Source: Psychrobacter sp. Ps6 | Lineage (GTDB): Bacteria; Pseudomonadota; Gammaproteobacteria; Pseudomonadales; Moraxellaceae | NCBI RefSeq assembly: GCF_022129235.1 | Contig: NZ_JADQAI010000001.1 | Location: forward strand, 62,001 to 126,000 | Direction: 5' to 3' | Length of the DNA stretch: 64,000 bases | Part shown: positions 9,188 through 20,942 of the stretch, piece after piece | How positions within the stretch are numbered: position 1 is the first letter of the stretch | Layout of the letters: every line of letters begins with the position of its first letter | Program-made: the position numbers and the translations under genes | The notes under the pieces: model-generated | The model's input: only the letters and a program-made list of their open reading frames with translations | What the model was told of the DNA's origin: nothing | Database searches by the model: none

Positions 9188-10870
9188 TTAGTCAACTATT
9201 TTTACCGTGCGACGTTTCTGCTCTTCTTCAACTTTCTTATTTACAATATATTGCTGAGTCATACTGAACAAGTTATTCACCGTCCAGTACAATACCAAAC
9301 CTGCTGGGAAGAACAGCATGAATGCGGTAAAGATAATTGGCAAGAACTTCATCACTTTTGCTTGCATTGGATCTGCTGGCTGCGGATTCAACTGCTGCTG
9401 TATGAACATTGACGCACCCATCAATAGCGGCAAGATAAACCATGGGTCCATTGCTGAAAGATCGCGAATCCATAGAATCCATGGCGCATGACGCAGCTCG
9501 ACACTCTCTACGAGCACCCAATATAGGGCTAAGAAAATTGGCATCTGCATCAATATTGGCAAACAGCCCGCCATCGGATTGACTTTCTCTTCCTTGTAAA
9601 TGGCCATCATTTCTTGCGACATTTTCATGCGGTCGTCGCCATGCTCTTCTTTTAGCGTTTTTAGCCTTGGTGCAATAGCGCGCATTTTTGCCATTGAATA
9701 GTAGCTCTTATTAGAGAACCACATCAAAGCAATTTTGACTAGAATTGTGAGGATAATGATTGACCAACCCCAGTTACCCACAACTTTATGCACACCTTCC
9801 AAGATAGCAAACAAGACCTTCGATATTGGCCAAAGTAAACCATAATCCACTGTCTTATTCAGACCAACTGCCACATCTTTTAGCTCAGACTGTACCTTTG
9901 GACCTGCATACAGTGTGGCATCCAATGTAACTTGCTTGTTGGGTGCGACATTGACTGGCTGACTGTTAAAGCCGATAAAATAGTCGTTGCCAGTCTCGCG
10001 AGTGAAGAACTTACCTGTAAAGTTTTCAGGCGTCCATGCAGAGACAAAATAATGCTGCACGATGCCAACCCAGCCTTTATCACTGGTCGTCGTCAGCTCG
10101 CCATCGCTGAAGTCTTTAAATTTCAGTTTATTGTAAGGATCATCTGGCGTACCCCAAGCACCACCTAGATAAGTCGCCATGCTCAGCGCGCCTTTATCAG
10201 ACATACCAGGATCTTTACTATCGTCACGTTTTAGCTGCGCAAACATCTGGCCTTGCCACGCGCTAGTAGAAGCGTTTTGAATTTTGTAGCTAATATCGAT
10301 TGGATATTTGTTTTCAGTAAAGGTAAACGTCTTGGTGATTGTCACGCCATCTTTCTTGTAAGTAAGCGGTACTGACAATGTCTGTTGCCCAGCTTCCATC
10401 ACATAATTATTAGCGGTGTGGCTGTAAGTCGCTCGACCTTCTGCCGTATCAATACCATTTTGGCCGATAAGTCCAGACTGAGCCACGTATACACGATTGC
10501 TATTATTTTCTAGCAATACGAAAGGCTTATCGCTATCGAGCGTCGCGTCATACTGCTTGAGTGCAGCATAGACAATATCACCGCCTTCTGGATTGATTTT
10601 AATATCATAGCGATCGGTCGTTACCGTGATTAATCCTGTGTCCTTTGCAGTCGTAGCTGTCACAGCTGCATCATCTACAGGTAGGGTCTGAACCGGAATA
10701 TCACCTGCGGCACCAGTGGTAGAAGGGATGTCAGCACCTACTGAACTTGTAGTTTCTGGCACCGCTTCTACAGCTGGTGCATCGGCATAATCATCTCGCC
10801 ATGCCAAAATCAGCAGATAAGCGGTAATTAGCATCGCAATGATGATCATCACCCGAAATATCTTTTGCAT
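9188..10870 (-). CDS. yidC: Membrane protein insertase YidC
   Basis: Inner-membrane insertase acting alone or with SecYEG. The 560-residue protein has an N-terminal membrane anchor (about 5-24), a large periplasmic beta domain (about 60-345), and the conserved membrane core starting near LKTLKEEHGDDRMKMSQEMM with PMAGCLPILMQMPIFLALYW and NLFSMTQQYIVNKKVE. The hydrophilic linker after the anchor is Ala/Thr/Val-rich. It is downstream of yidD by 215 bases; that gap contains DnaA boxes, so it may have its own promoter. The position within rpmH-rnpA-yidD-yidC is the classic one. Confidence 0.97.
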   Translation of the reverse strand: MQKIFRVMIIIAMLITAYLLILAWRDDYADAPAVEAVPETTSSVGADIPSTTGAAGDIPVQTLPVDDAAVTATTAKDTGLITVTTDRYDIKINPEGGDIVYAALKQYDATLDSDKPFVLLENNSNRVYVAQSGLIGQNGIDTAEGRATYSHTANNYVMEAGQQTLSVPLTYKKDGVTITKTFTFTENKYPIDISYKIQNASTSAWQGQMFAQLKRDDSKDPGMSDKGALSMATYLGGAWGTPDDPYNKLKFKDFSDGELTTTSDKGWVGIVQHYFVSAWTPENFTGKFFTRETGNDYFIGFNSQPVNVAPNKQVTLDATLYAGPKVQSELKDVAVGLNKTVDYGLLWPISKVLFAILEGVHKVVGNWGWSIIILTILVKIALMWFSNKSYYSMAKMRAIAPRLKTLKEEHGDDRMKMSQEMMAIYKEEKVNPMAGCLPILMQMPIFLALYWVLVESVELRHAPWILWIRDLSAMDPWFILPLLMGASMFIQQQLNPQPADPMQAKVMKFLPIIFTAFMLFFPAGLVLYWTVNNLFSMTQQYIVNKKVEEEQKRRTVKIVD

Positions 10871-11026
10871 AAACCTTTCCTAGATTAAAAATTAGGGAAT
10901 GAAAAATTAGGGCATGTGTCATGACTGTACTGCATAGTTATCTTCATGATCGATAACTGCGTTGAGAGTCATTTACATAAAATGTGCATCATTTTACTAA
11001 AAATCTGCTTCAAATGATACCAAGAG

Positions 11027-11046
11027 TGTGGATAACTTGTGGGTAA
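11027..11046 (-). promoter_or_regulatory. DnaA boxes between yidC and yidD
   Basis: One perfect box on the minus strand (TGTGGATAA, 11027-11035) is followed at once by a one-mismatch box (TGTGGGTAA, 11038-11046). They lie just downstream of yidD and upstream of yidC. Confidence 0.55.
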
Positions 11047-11085
11047 GTCATTGAAGATGATATCTAAAGCTCGAAGTTGCGGTTT

Positions 11086-11460
11086 TCATGTTGTCTTCAT
11101 TAAGTGGTTAAGACGTGGCACATACCCCTTACGATCTCGGTAAACGCCCAGTCCTTGAGCGGTACTATTGGATATATCAGTAAAGGACAAGTACTTATAG
11201 CGATAAGAAGATAAAGGGAGCGGGACAAAGTCAATGCCGTGTCCACCAAGCGGATGACATCTGCTAAGACGTTTTAACAGCAACCAACTACCTGCACGAG
11301 TACCATGCCACGCCAAAGCTTGTTTACCATAGTTTGAACAGGTGGGATAGTAACGACAACGAGCAGGTATTATAGGGCTAATTATTTTTTGATAAAACTT
11401 TATTATATTTAATAAAAATTTATAAGTTATTTTATTTATTAATTTTAATAAATTTTCCAT
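11086..11460 (-). CDS. yidD: Membrane protein insertion efficiency factor YidD
   Basis: A small membrane-associated protein thought to help YidC-dependent insertion. The 124 residues include the family signature ARCRYYPTCSNYGKQAL and LLKRLSRCHPLGGHGIDFVP. The start is only one base after the rnpA stop, so translation is probably coupled. The first 40 codons are extraordinarily AT-rich (Asn, Lys, Ile), continuing a low-GC patch from rnpA. The C-terminal tail beyond HGIDFVP (about 45 residues) is longer than in E. coli. Confidence 0.94.
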   Translation of the reverse strand: MENLLKLINKITYKFLLNIIKFYQKIISPIIPARCRYYPTCSNYGKQALAWHGTRAGSWLLLKRLSRCHPLGGHGIDFVPLPLSSYRYKYLSFTDISNSTAQGLGVYRDRKGYVPRLNHLMKTT

Positions 11461-11461
11461 T

Positions 11462-11833
11462 TTATTTTTTTTCTATTTTTTTAAATATATTGTTTATTTC
11501 TTTTTTTAATTCTTTACTATTTATGCCTTTTATTGATTTTTTTACTATGAAAACAATATCTTTATTTTCTAATTTAAAAGCTTTTGTACGGAACTGCTCA
11601 CGGATATGTCGTTTAATCAAATTTCGAGCGACAGCAGTAGGTACTTTACGCTTAGTAATCGCCATACCGATCCGTGGCTTGTCACAGGCACTGGGTTTCA
11701 CAAACGCCATTAAGTGACCCTGATGTATCTTACGCTCAGGTGCGTCAAACACTTCACGGAAAGCTGCTGGTGTCAGTAGGCGCTGCTCTTTAGTAAAATT
11801 GGCTGTAGGTGTAGCTAAAAGAGATTTGGGCAT
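11462..11833 (-). CDS. rnpA: Ribonuclease P protein component
   Basis: Protein subunit of RNase P, which trims tRNA 5' ends. The RNR motif region is seen in RNLIKRHIREQFR, preceded by RIGMAITKRKVPTAVAR. The ATG at 11833 (MPKSLLATP, AGG about 7 bases upstream) gives 123 residues, the usual size; the frame is open to 11881. The C-terminal third (KLENKDIVFIVKK to the end) is almost only Lys, Asn, Ile and Glu and is encoded by DNA with very little G or C. It lies downstream of rpmH and immediately upstream of yidD. Confidence 0.95.
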   Translation of the reverse strand: MPKSLLATPTANFTKEQRLLTPAAFREVFDAPERKIHQGHLMAFVKPSACDKPRIGMAITKRKVPTAVARNLIKRHIREQFRTKAFKLENKDIVFIVKKSIKGINSKELKKEINNIFKKIEKK

Positions 11834-11892
11834 GGTATGACCTAATATGATAGGGAATGGCGATATTAGAGATAATAGCAAAATATAGAAAC

Positions 11893-11919
11893 AAAAAAAG
11901 CGCCGATGCGGGCGCTTTT
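11893..11919 (-). terminator. Hairpin terminator or attenuator after rpmH
   Basis: Perfect stem of AAAAGCGCC (11896-11904) with GGCGCTTTT (11911-11919) and a U-tract on the minus strand. It lies between rpmH and rnpA, so it probably ends most rpmH transcripts and lets a fraction read into rnpA. Confidence 0.8.
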
Positions 11920-12019
11920 AATATATGGCTAAGTGTCAGTTGTGATGATTGACTATTGCAATCTATAAACAATGAGAGCACAACAAGCACTATTAGCCAT
12001 GCTTATCGCTATCTACTGA

Positions 12020-12154
12020 TTATACAGTTAGACGATGACGTCCTTTAGCGCGGCGACGAGCTAAGACCTGACGGCCTTTTTTAGTTGCCATACGAGCACG
12101 GAAACCGTGAGTACGTTTACGCTTGATCACGCTTGGTTGGAATGTACGTTTCAT
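12020..12154 (-). CDS. rpmH: 50S ribosomal protein L34
   Basis: A 44-residue basic protein, too short to be found by length filters. It reads [20 protein letters not shown], then a Arg/Lys-rich stretch ending GRHRLTV, which is the L34 sequence almost residue for residue. A good Shine-Dalgarno (AGGTGAG) lies just before the ATG at 12154. L34 is a late-assembling large-subunit protein. It is the first gene leftward from oriC, diverging from dnaA, as in most gammaproteobacteria. Confidence 0.98.
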   Translation of the reverse strand: MKRTFQPSVIKRKRTHGFRARMATKKGRQVLARRRAKGRHRLTV

Positions 12155-12344
12155 AACTCACCTATCAAAATAATGGACTAAATTCGTAATAACGGAGGAT
12201 TATACCATCCAGTATAGATTTGGTCAATAAACTAATTTAGCCTGTCTTTGAAGATTTAGTTTCGACTATCAGATTACTAGATATTATTTGTTCAAGACTC
12301 CAGTTTTGTTTAACCAGTTCTTTTAGTTGATAGTGAATAATTTT

Positions 12345-12590
12345 TGAAGTTATCCACAGTTTTGTGTGACGTCTATAATAATAATTAATTAATATATATA
12401 AATATTGTTGTTATTGGGACCTTGTTTATCTGTGGTTAACTCCTTTTTCTCCTTAGTTATCAAGATACTAGACTATGGGTAAGGTTGTGGATAACCTGTG
12501 GGTTAAATATGGATAACTCATCTTGTCGAGTTATCCACAAAACTGTCCACAGTCTTATCCCCAAAAAACAAGGTTTTATCCACAGGGTAT
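12345..12590. other. oriC: Chromosomal replication origin oriC
   Basis: Lies in the 590-base gap between rpmH and dnaA. Perfect DnaA boxes (TTATCCACA) are at 12350-12358, 12486-12494 (minus strand), 12531-12539 and 12576-12584. Weaker one-mismatch boxes are at 12431-12439, 12508-12516 and 12555-12563. An AT-rich stretch at 12361-12420, with repeated TAAT/ATAT, is the likely DNA unwinding element. The dnaA promoter must also lie here, probably between the last box and 12745. Confidence 0.9.
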
Positions 12591-12744
12591 CTATGTTAGA
12601 TTAGCCCCTACTTCGTGTGTGGCTTCTCATAGCTTTTCGGTGTGGCTTTTAAGACAGTTAATTGCGGTTGATACTAAGTATTTATGTAGAAGGTCAGGCT
12701 ATTGAAGTTAACTATTATTTCAAATTATAGGGTTAGTATTTTTC

Positions 12745-14190
12745 ATGATAGACACAGCAAATATTTGGGATAAATGTCTGAACGATTTGCGCTACAACGT
12801 TAAAGACAACGTTTTCACCATGTGGCTGCGACCTTTGTCAGCTCACCAAGAAGCACAAACTCTAATCATTCTTGCGCCTAATGATTATTTTGTCACGTAT
12901 ATCAAAAAGAACCATCTTCAAGATATTCAGCAATTGGTTGCTAAGCACAGTCGAGGTAGCATTGAGGAGGTTGTTGTCCGTGTTGATAATGCTGGACGTG
13001 AGGTAGACGATAGTCAGCAGTCACAATCAGGCTCATTATTTTTGGAGGATAAGCCCTCCCCTACCCCATCTGAGCATAAATTTGAATCTATCCATCATAA
13101 TAATTCGAAAGCAGATATCGACGCTAATATGCGTCAGGAAGAACTAAACGACTCAGCTGATGCTAAATCACTGAGCTATCTCAATCATGACTTTACTTTT
13201 GAGACATTTGTCACCGGTAAGTCGAACAATCTGGCCTACAAAGCTTGTTACGAGCTTGGTAAAAAACAATCAAAAAATCGGCACAATCCTTTATTTATAT
13301 ATGGACCTTCTGGATTGGGAAAGACGCATTTAATGCATTCTGTAGCACATCGCTATTTAAAAAATAATCAAAGTTTTTATTATTTCACTTCTGAAAAATT
13401 TATAAATCAATTAGTTTATTCATTAAGAAATAATAAAATAGAAGATTTTAAAAAGAAAATAAAAAAGGTAGATTTGTTAATTGTAGATGATATTCATGTC
13501 TTAGCAGGAAAGACCAAAAGTAGTAATGAGTTTTTGACATTGTTTGCAGATTTTACCAGTGGTGACAAACAGCTGATTTTGGCTTCTGATCGTCATCCAT
13601 CACAAATGACGGAATTTGATGAACGCTTTAGGTCGCGATTTTCTTGGGGATTGACAGTCGCAGTTGACCCTCCTGAGATTGATACTCGCGTGCAAATTTT
13701 GCAGAAAAAAGCCGCTTCTTATGGCATGGTGCTGCCTAAAGAGTGTGCATTGTTTATCGCTCAAAACGTAGTATCCAATGTCAGACGTCTGGAGGGTGCT
13801 CTCAATCAAGTTTTTGCAAATGCTAATTTGACAGGCGCACAGATTACTCTTGAGATGGTGCAATACGCGCTAAAAGACATCGTCGCCATGCGTGTACAAG
13901 CCGTAAATATGGATAATATCCGCAAAATAGTCGCTGAATACTATGATGTAACGGTCAAGGACATTATGGGACGTAAACGTACTCGTAGCATCGCCAGACC
14001 TCGGCAAATAGCGATGGCTCTATCGCGTGAGTTGACAGGTGATAGTTTTCCTGAGATTGGTCAATCATTCGGCGGACGAGACCACACAACAGTGATGCAC
14101 GCTTGCGATAAAGTAAATGAATTACGAGCAGCAGATCCAGCGTTCGACAAGGATTATAAGACGCTAGCTTTGATGCTACAGGCAGGTTAG
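12745..14190 (+). CDS. dnaA: Chromosomal replication initiator protein DnaA
   Basis: ATP-dependent initiator that binds DnaA boxes and melts oriC. Domain I begins IWDKCLNDLRYNVKDNVFTMWL; a variable acidic linker covers about 90-150; the AAA+ domain has Walker A GPSGLGKT (187-194), Walker B IVDDIHV, and sensor SDRHPSQ; domain IV ends with the DNA-binding signature SIARPRQIAMALSRELTGDS and GGRDHTTVMHAC. The 481 residues are a normal length. Codons 213-252, between Walker A and Walker B, are strikingly AT-rich (21 G/C in 120 bases at 13381-13500) compared with both sides. Confidence 0.98.
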   Translation: MIDTANIWDKCLNDLRYNVKDNVFTMWLRPLSAHQEAQTLIILAPNDYFVTYIKKNHLQDIQQLVAKHSRGSIEEVVVRVDNAGREVDDSQQSQSGSLFLEDKPSPTPSEHKFESIHHNNSKADIDANMRQEELNDSADAKSLSYLNHDFTFETFVTGKSNNLAYKACYELGKKQSKNRHNPLFIYGPSGLGKTHLMHSVAHRYLKNNQSFYYFTSEKFINQLVYSLRNNKIEDFKKKIKKVDLLIVDDIHVLAGKTKSSNEFLTLFADFTSGDKQLILASDRHPSQMTEFDERFRSRFSWGLTVAVDPPEIDTRVQILQKKAASYGMVLPKECALFIAQNVVSNVRRLEGALNQVFANANLTGAQITLEMVQYALKDIVAMRVQAVNMDNIRKIVAEYYDVTVKDIMGRKRTRSIARPRQIAMALSRELTGDSFPEIGQSFGGRDHTTVMHACDKVNELRAADPAFDKDYKTLALMLQAG

Positions 14191-14350
14191 CAGAGTAAAT
14201 CTTCACTGTATTTTAGCGAGAAAATATCGTTTATAATATTGAAAATATAAGCAGATAGATGCTCTGTAGATTATAGTCAGTAGACAAGGTATTATTAGAC
14301 GATTACGTCAAGTTTTTATAAAAAAATCATTCAAATAAGAGTAACTAAGC

Positions 14351-15526
14351 ATGCAATTATCGATCAATCGAGAATCGTTACTAAAAGCTATCAACTTGAT
14401 CGCCAAAGCCGCTGATAAACGCCATAATATGGTGATATTGGGTAATATTAAGCTGCAGTTATCAGAGTCCGAGCTTATCTTGACAGCCTCAGATTTAGAA
14501 GTGGAGCTGACATCGACCTTGAAATTGCCTGCTGGTGCTTGTGTCGAAGCAGGAACAACGACGCTACCTGCAACAAAACTAAAAGATATTTGTAAGTCTT
14601 TACCTGCACAAGCTCAAGTTAACCTAGCGACTCAAGTAAATGAGCGCTGTTTGCTTACCAGTGGCAAGAGCCGTTTCACGCTAGGTACCTTACCAAGCGA
14701 AGATTATCCAAGCTTGGGCAATCCTGAAAATATTACGCCGTTGAACATCAGCCGTAGTCGCCTGACAGATTTGATTCACAAGACTCAGTTTGCGATGGCG
14801 ATTCAGGATGTACGTTATTATTTGACGGGTATGCTGTTTGATGTTTCACAGCAGCAGCTGACGACCGTTGCGACTGACGGACATAGACTGGCCTTGGCAC
14901 GTAGCGTTATAGATGTGAGTGCCGATCTCAATATGCAGGCTATCTTGCCACGTAAGGCAGTGATCGAGCTTGAGCGTTTGGCGACTGAGCTTGGCAAAAT
15001 GCTAGGGGATAAGGACAATGCAGTTACGCTGAGTTTTGGCCGTGAGTTTTTACAAGTCAGCTTACCATTTGGCGATGTAGATAGTGCAGGGCAAGTCAGC
15101 CAAAACCTAATGGTGACGTTTACTGCCCGTTTGATTGATGGCAAATTCCCTGATTATCGCCGCGTCATGCCAAGCAATACAGATAAGCTTGCGTTATTTA
15201 GTCAAGAAAAAATGACTGACGTATTACGCCGGGTTGCGATTTTGAGTAATGAGAAGTCGCGCGGTGTGGTCTTTAATTTTGCCAGTGATGGTATGGTAGA
15301 GGTACGTGCCAATAATGCTGAGCAAGATGAAGCTGTTGAGATGATACAAGCCAAATATCAGGGCGAGCCAATGGAGCTATCATTCAATGCTGCGTATCTA
15401 CAAGATGTGCTAAGTGTTATTCAAGGTGATTTGCAGATGCATATGAGCCAATCGAATGCCTCTGTACTTGTCAATCAGCTTAATGATGAGTTCCATCAGT
15501 ACGTCATCATGCCGATGCGTATATAG
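14351..15526 (+). CDS. dnaN: DNA polymerase III beta sliding clamp
   Basis: Ring-shaped processivity clamp. The 391 residues start MQLSINRESLLKAINLIAKA and contain the three clamp domains, with TVATDGHRLALAR in the middle domain and the C-terminal hydrophobic-cleft end YVIMPMRI (usual form VVMPMRL). Slightly longer than the E. coli protein (366). It lies 160 bases after dnaA and 129 before recF on the same strand; the gaps show no terminator, so a dnaA-dnaN-recF transcript is likely. Confidence 0.98.
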   Translation: MQLSINRESLLKAINLIAKAADKRHNMVILGNIKLQLSESELILTASDLEVELTSTLKLPAGACVEAGTTTLPATKLKDICKSLPAQAQVNLATQVNERCLLTSGKSRFTLGTLPSEDYPSLGNPENITPLNISRSRLTDLIHKTQFAMAIQDVRYYLTGMLFDVSQQQLTTVATDGHRLALARSVIDVSADLNMQAILPRKAVIELERLATELGKMLGDKDNAVTLSFGREFLQVSLPFGDVDSAGQVSQNLMVTFTARLIDGKFPDYRRVMPSNTDKLALFSQEKMTDVLRRVAILSNEKSRGVVFNFASDGMVEVRANNAEQDEAVEMIQAKYQGEPMELSFNAAYLQDVLSVIQGDLQMHMSQSNASVLVNQLNDEFHQYVIMPMRI

Positions 15527-15655
15527 TCTGATTTTTTGCACATCATACAGCATTGAACCGCGCTAGCATCTTTTAAGGATGTACTCGGACAGCTTGAATT
15601 TTAATAAACTTTTGCTTGCTTTGAAAGCTGAAAATAATGGGCGGCTATCGATATC

Positions 15656-16885
15656 ATGATTGAACGTCTGCAAATATCAAATCTGCGCAACCTCACACAA
15701 GTTAATCTTCAGTCTACCGTTTGCAACGTTATCATCGGTGCAAATGGTAGCGGCAAAACCTCTTTACTTGAAGCCATATTCTTACTATCGAGAGGCAAGA
15801 GCTTTCGCCATCACCAGCCAAAACGTTATATTCAGCATTATCAGAATAATACAACTGTATATGCTAGACTCAATGGCAGTCGTACGCTAGCCATTCAAAA
15901 ACAAGCAGATGCGTCAACCATTCTGCGTCTTAATCAAGCTACTGTCTACAACCAAAGTATACTGACCGAGCAACTACCCACGCTACTGATAGATCCCTCA
16001 ACGATGGATATGTTAGAGCAGGGTAGTGCCAGTCGCCGCCAGCTGTTGGATTGGTTGGTGTTTCACATGAAACAAGGTTTTCATCCACAGTGGGTCGCCT
16101 ATCAACGCCTTCTAAAACAGCGCAATAGTTTACTAAAAAAGACTCGTCAATTGACTCAAGTCCAGCTAGCTGAGCTAAAGTCTTGGGATAAAGGACTAAG
16201 TAATCATGCGGCGTTGATACATCATTATCGTGAGCAAGTATTTACTGAGTGGCAGCCTTATTTTGCCAAAAGTGTTTTGCAGTTGTTGCCGTCTTATGCT
16301 GAGCAATTGAGCCCAAGTTATAACGCTGGCTATGATACTAATGTCGCGCTTGATGTACAGCTTAATGAGCGATTAGAGCAGGATTTACAGCTAGGATATA
16401 CCCGTATAGGCAATCATCGCGCTGATATCCATGTACATTGGCGCTCTGATAATACTTTACGGTCTGATGATGTTGTAGATAGTCAGGCGACAAATACAAA
16501 TACAGCGTCCTCAGGCCATGAGGTAAATGCTAAATTACCAACTTTAAAAGAACAGGCAGCAAATGTATTGTCTCGCGGTGAAAAGAAGCTGCTTATTACT
16601 GCGCTACGCTTATCACAACTACCATTATTGCTCAATGATAATAAAGATAGTGGTTCGTTCGATAATAGCTCAACATCGAGAGCGACTCCTGTCGTGCTAC
16701 TAGATGACATCACCGCAGAGTTAGATGATAGAGCGATAGGGATTCTTTTATCGACCTTAGCGCAGCTGCCTTGTCAGGTGTTCATGACCAGTTTAACGGA
16801 TGATATCGTACCTCTGGTTAATGAGCTGTGGCCAAAACCTAAGTTGTTTCACGTGAAACAAGGGCAGATCTTATCTGTTGATTAA
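15656..16885 (+). CDS. recF: DNA replication and repair protein RecF
   Basis: SMC-like ATPase of the RecFOR gap-repair pathway that loads RecA on gapped DNA. Walker A is GANGSGKTSLLEAI, the ABC signature is LSRGEKK, Walker B is VVLLDDITAELD. At 409 residues it is about 50 longer than E. coli RecF. The extra length is in low-complexity Ser/Asn/Asp stretches before the signature motif (near VVDSQATNTNTASSG) and between signature and Walker B. The gene encodes two parS-related palindromes, one perfect at the C-terminus (FHVKQ) and one variant (FHMKQ). Confidence 0.97.
   Translation: MIERLQISNLRNLTQVNLQSTVCNVIIGANGSGKTSLLEAIFLLSRGKSFRHHQPKRYIQHYQNNTTVYARLNGSRTLAIQKQADASTILRLNQATVYNQSILTEQLPTLLIDPSTMDMLEQGSASRRQLLDWLVFHMKQGFHPQWVAYQRLLKQRNSLLKKTRQLTQVQLAELKSWDKGLSNHAALIHHYREQVFTEWQPYFAKSVLQLLPSYAEQLSPSYNAGYDTNVALDVQLNERLEQDLQLGYTRIGNHRADIHVHWRSDNTLRSDDVVDSQATNTNTASSGHEVNAKLPTLKEQAANVLSRGEKKLLITALRLSQLPLLLNDNKDSGSFDNSSTSRATPVVLLDDITAELDDRAIGILLSTLAQLPCQVFMTSLTDDIVPLVNELWPKPKLFHVKQGQILSVD
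16060..16073. other. parS-like variant palindrome inside recF
   Basis: GTTTCACATGAAAC, same variant class as 7824, coding for FHMKQ. Confidence 0.5.
16846..16859. other. parS site, perfect palindrome at the end of recF
   Basis: GTTTCACGTGAAAC flanked by T and A, giving the full 16-bp consensus at 16845-16860. It is in frame with recF (FHVKQ) about 4.4 kb from oriC. Confidence 0.88.
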
Positions 16886-20051
<3,166 letters not shown>

Positions 20052-20079
20052 ATATAAGACTTGCTATTCATAATATATG

Positions 20080-20112
20080 AAATACCGTTTCGATCATCGA
20101 AGCGGTATTTTT
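20080..20112 (+). terminator. gyrB terminator, directly abutting a parS site
   Basis: Stem of AAATACCG with CGGTATTT plus an inner TCGAT/ATCGA part, then TTTTTG. The T-run merges with the parS palindrome beginning at 20113. Confidence 0.8.
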
Positions 20113-20126
20113 GTTTCACGTGAAAC
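20113..20126. other. parS site, perfect palindrome after the gyrB terminator
   Basis: GTTTCACGTGAAAC in the 125-base gap between gyrB and mntP. Confidence 0.88.
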
Positions 20127-20176
20127 TTATTTAAATAAATTGCTATTAGTTAGCAGTCATAACTTGTGGAAATAAA

Positions 20177-20836
20177 ATGATCGAAGTGATATTACTTGCT
20201 ATCGCCCTAGCGATGGATGCGTTTGCGGTATCGATAGGGCTAGGTGCTAAGGCTCAAAAATACAGCCATCAGTATGTACGGCGCTTGGCTATCTATGCTG
20301 CGCTTTACTTTGGTATCGCTCAGGGCGTGATGCCACTCATTGGTTACTTATTGGGTGCAGCGCTGCTGGGTTGGTTGGCGGCGGCTGCGCCTTGGATTGG
20401 CGGGATCATATTAATTGTTCTAGGTGGAAAAATGCTTTACGAAGTGTTTACCGCTGACGAATCAGATGCGGATAGTGATGAGTTAGATGTCAACGATGAT
20501 GCGATTAGCACTGATGGCAAAACAGCAGTAGTCTCTAGTAACTATCATGCACACACCAATCACAGACATACTAATCATGGGCACATCAATCATCGCACGA
20601 TGTTTACGCTAGCGATTGCCACCAGTATCGATGCGATGGCAGCCGGATTTACGCTAAATTTGTTGGCCTTGAACGCATGGCTAGCATGCTTGATTATCGC
20701 GGTAGTAACGGCTGTATTTGGCTGGATTGGGGTCTATTTGGGACGTCGCTCAGGCACATGGTTAGAAGAAAAAGCAGAAGTATTGGGCGGTATGGTACTG
20801 ATTGCGATTGGCATAAAAGTCATGTTTTTTAGCTAA
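20177..20836 (+). CDS. mntP: Manganese efflux pump MntP
   Basis: Inner-membrane Mn(II) exporter of the MntP family. The protein has six predicted membrane segments in two repeats; the paired motifs are [16 protein letters not shown] near the start and [16 protein letters not shown] after the central loop, each with the conserved Asp. The 219 residues exceed the usual 185-190 because the central cytoplasmic loop is extended: an acidic stretch (about 94-109) followed by seven His between 124 and 139. No yybP-ykoY riboswitch fits in the short gap upstream, which is filled by a terminator and parS. Confidence 0.9.
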   Translation: MIEVILLAIALAMDAFAVSIGLGAKAQKYSHQYVRRLAIYAALYFGIAQGVMPLIGYLLGAALLGWLAAAAPWIGGIILIVLGGKMLYEVFTADESDADSDELDVNDDAISTDGKTAVVSSNYHAHTNHRHTNHGHINHRTMFTLAIATSIDAMAAGFTLNLLALNAWLACLIIAVVTAVFGWIGVYLGRRSGTWLEEKAEVLGGMVLIAIGIKVMFFS

Positions 20837-20866
20837 TCTATTTAGAGTTTCACTTAGCCTTTATGC

Positions 20867-20904
20867 AAAAAGCACCGCCTTGACTATCAAAGCGGTGCTT
20901 TTTT
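20867..20904. terminator. Terminator of mntP (and rlmF), abutting a parS site
   Basis: Perfect 12-bp stem, AAAAAGCACCGC (20867-20878) with GCGGTGCTTTTT (20892-20903). A-run and T-run on the two sides make it bidirectional between convergent genes. The parS palindrome starts at 20905. Confidence 0.88.
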
Positions 20905-20918
20905 GTTTCACGTGAAAC
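20905..20918. other. parS site, perfect palindrome after the mntP terminator
   Basis: GTTTCACGTGAAAC, 0.8 kb from the copy at 20113 and with the same position directly after a terminator T-run. Confidence 0.88.
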
Positions 20919-20942
20919 TTAAGTGTATTACGTATTCAACGA

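Noticed and set aside
12523..12705. 60-codon frame in oriC
   Set aside because: Its start reads through DnaA boxes (repeated Ser-Tyr-Pro-Gln comes from TTATCCACA), so it is origin sequence rather than protein.
20052..20176. Manganese riboswitch upstream of mntP
   Set aside because: The 125-base gap is taken up by the gyrB terminator and parS; no yybP-ykoY-like fold was visible.
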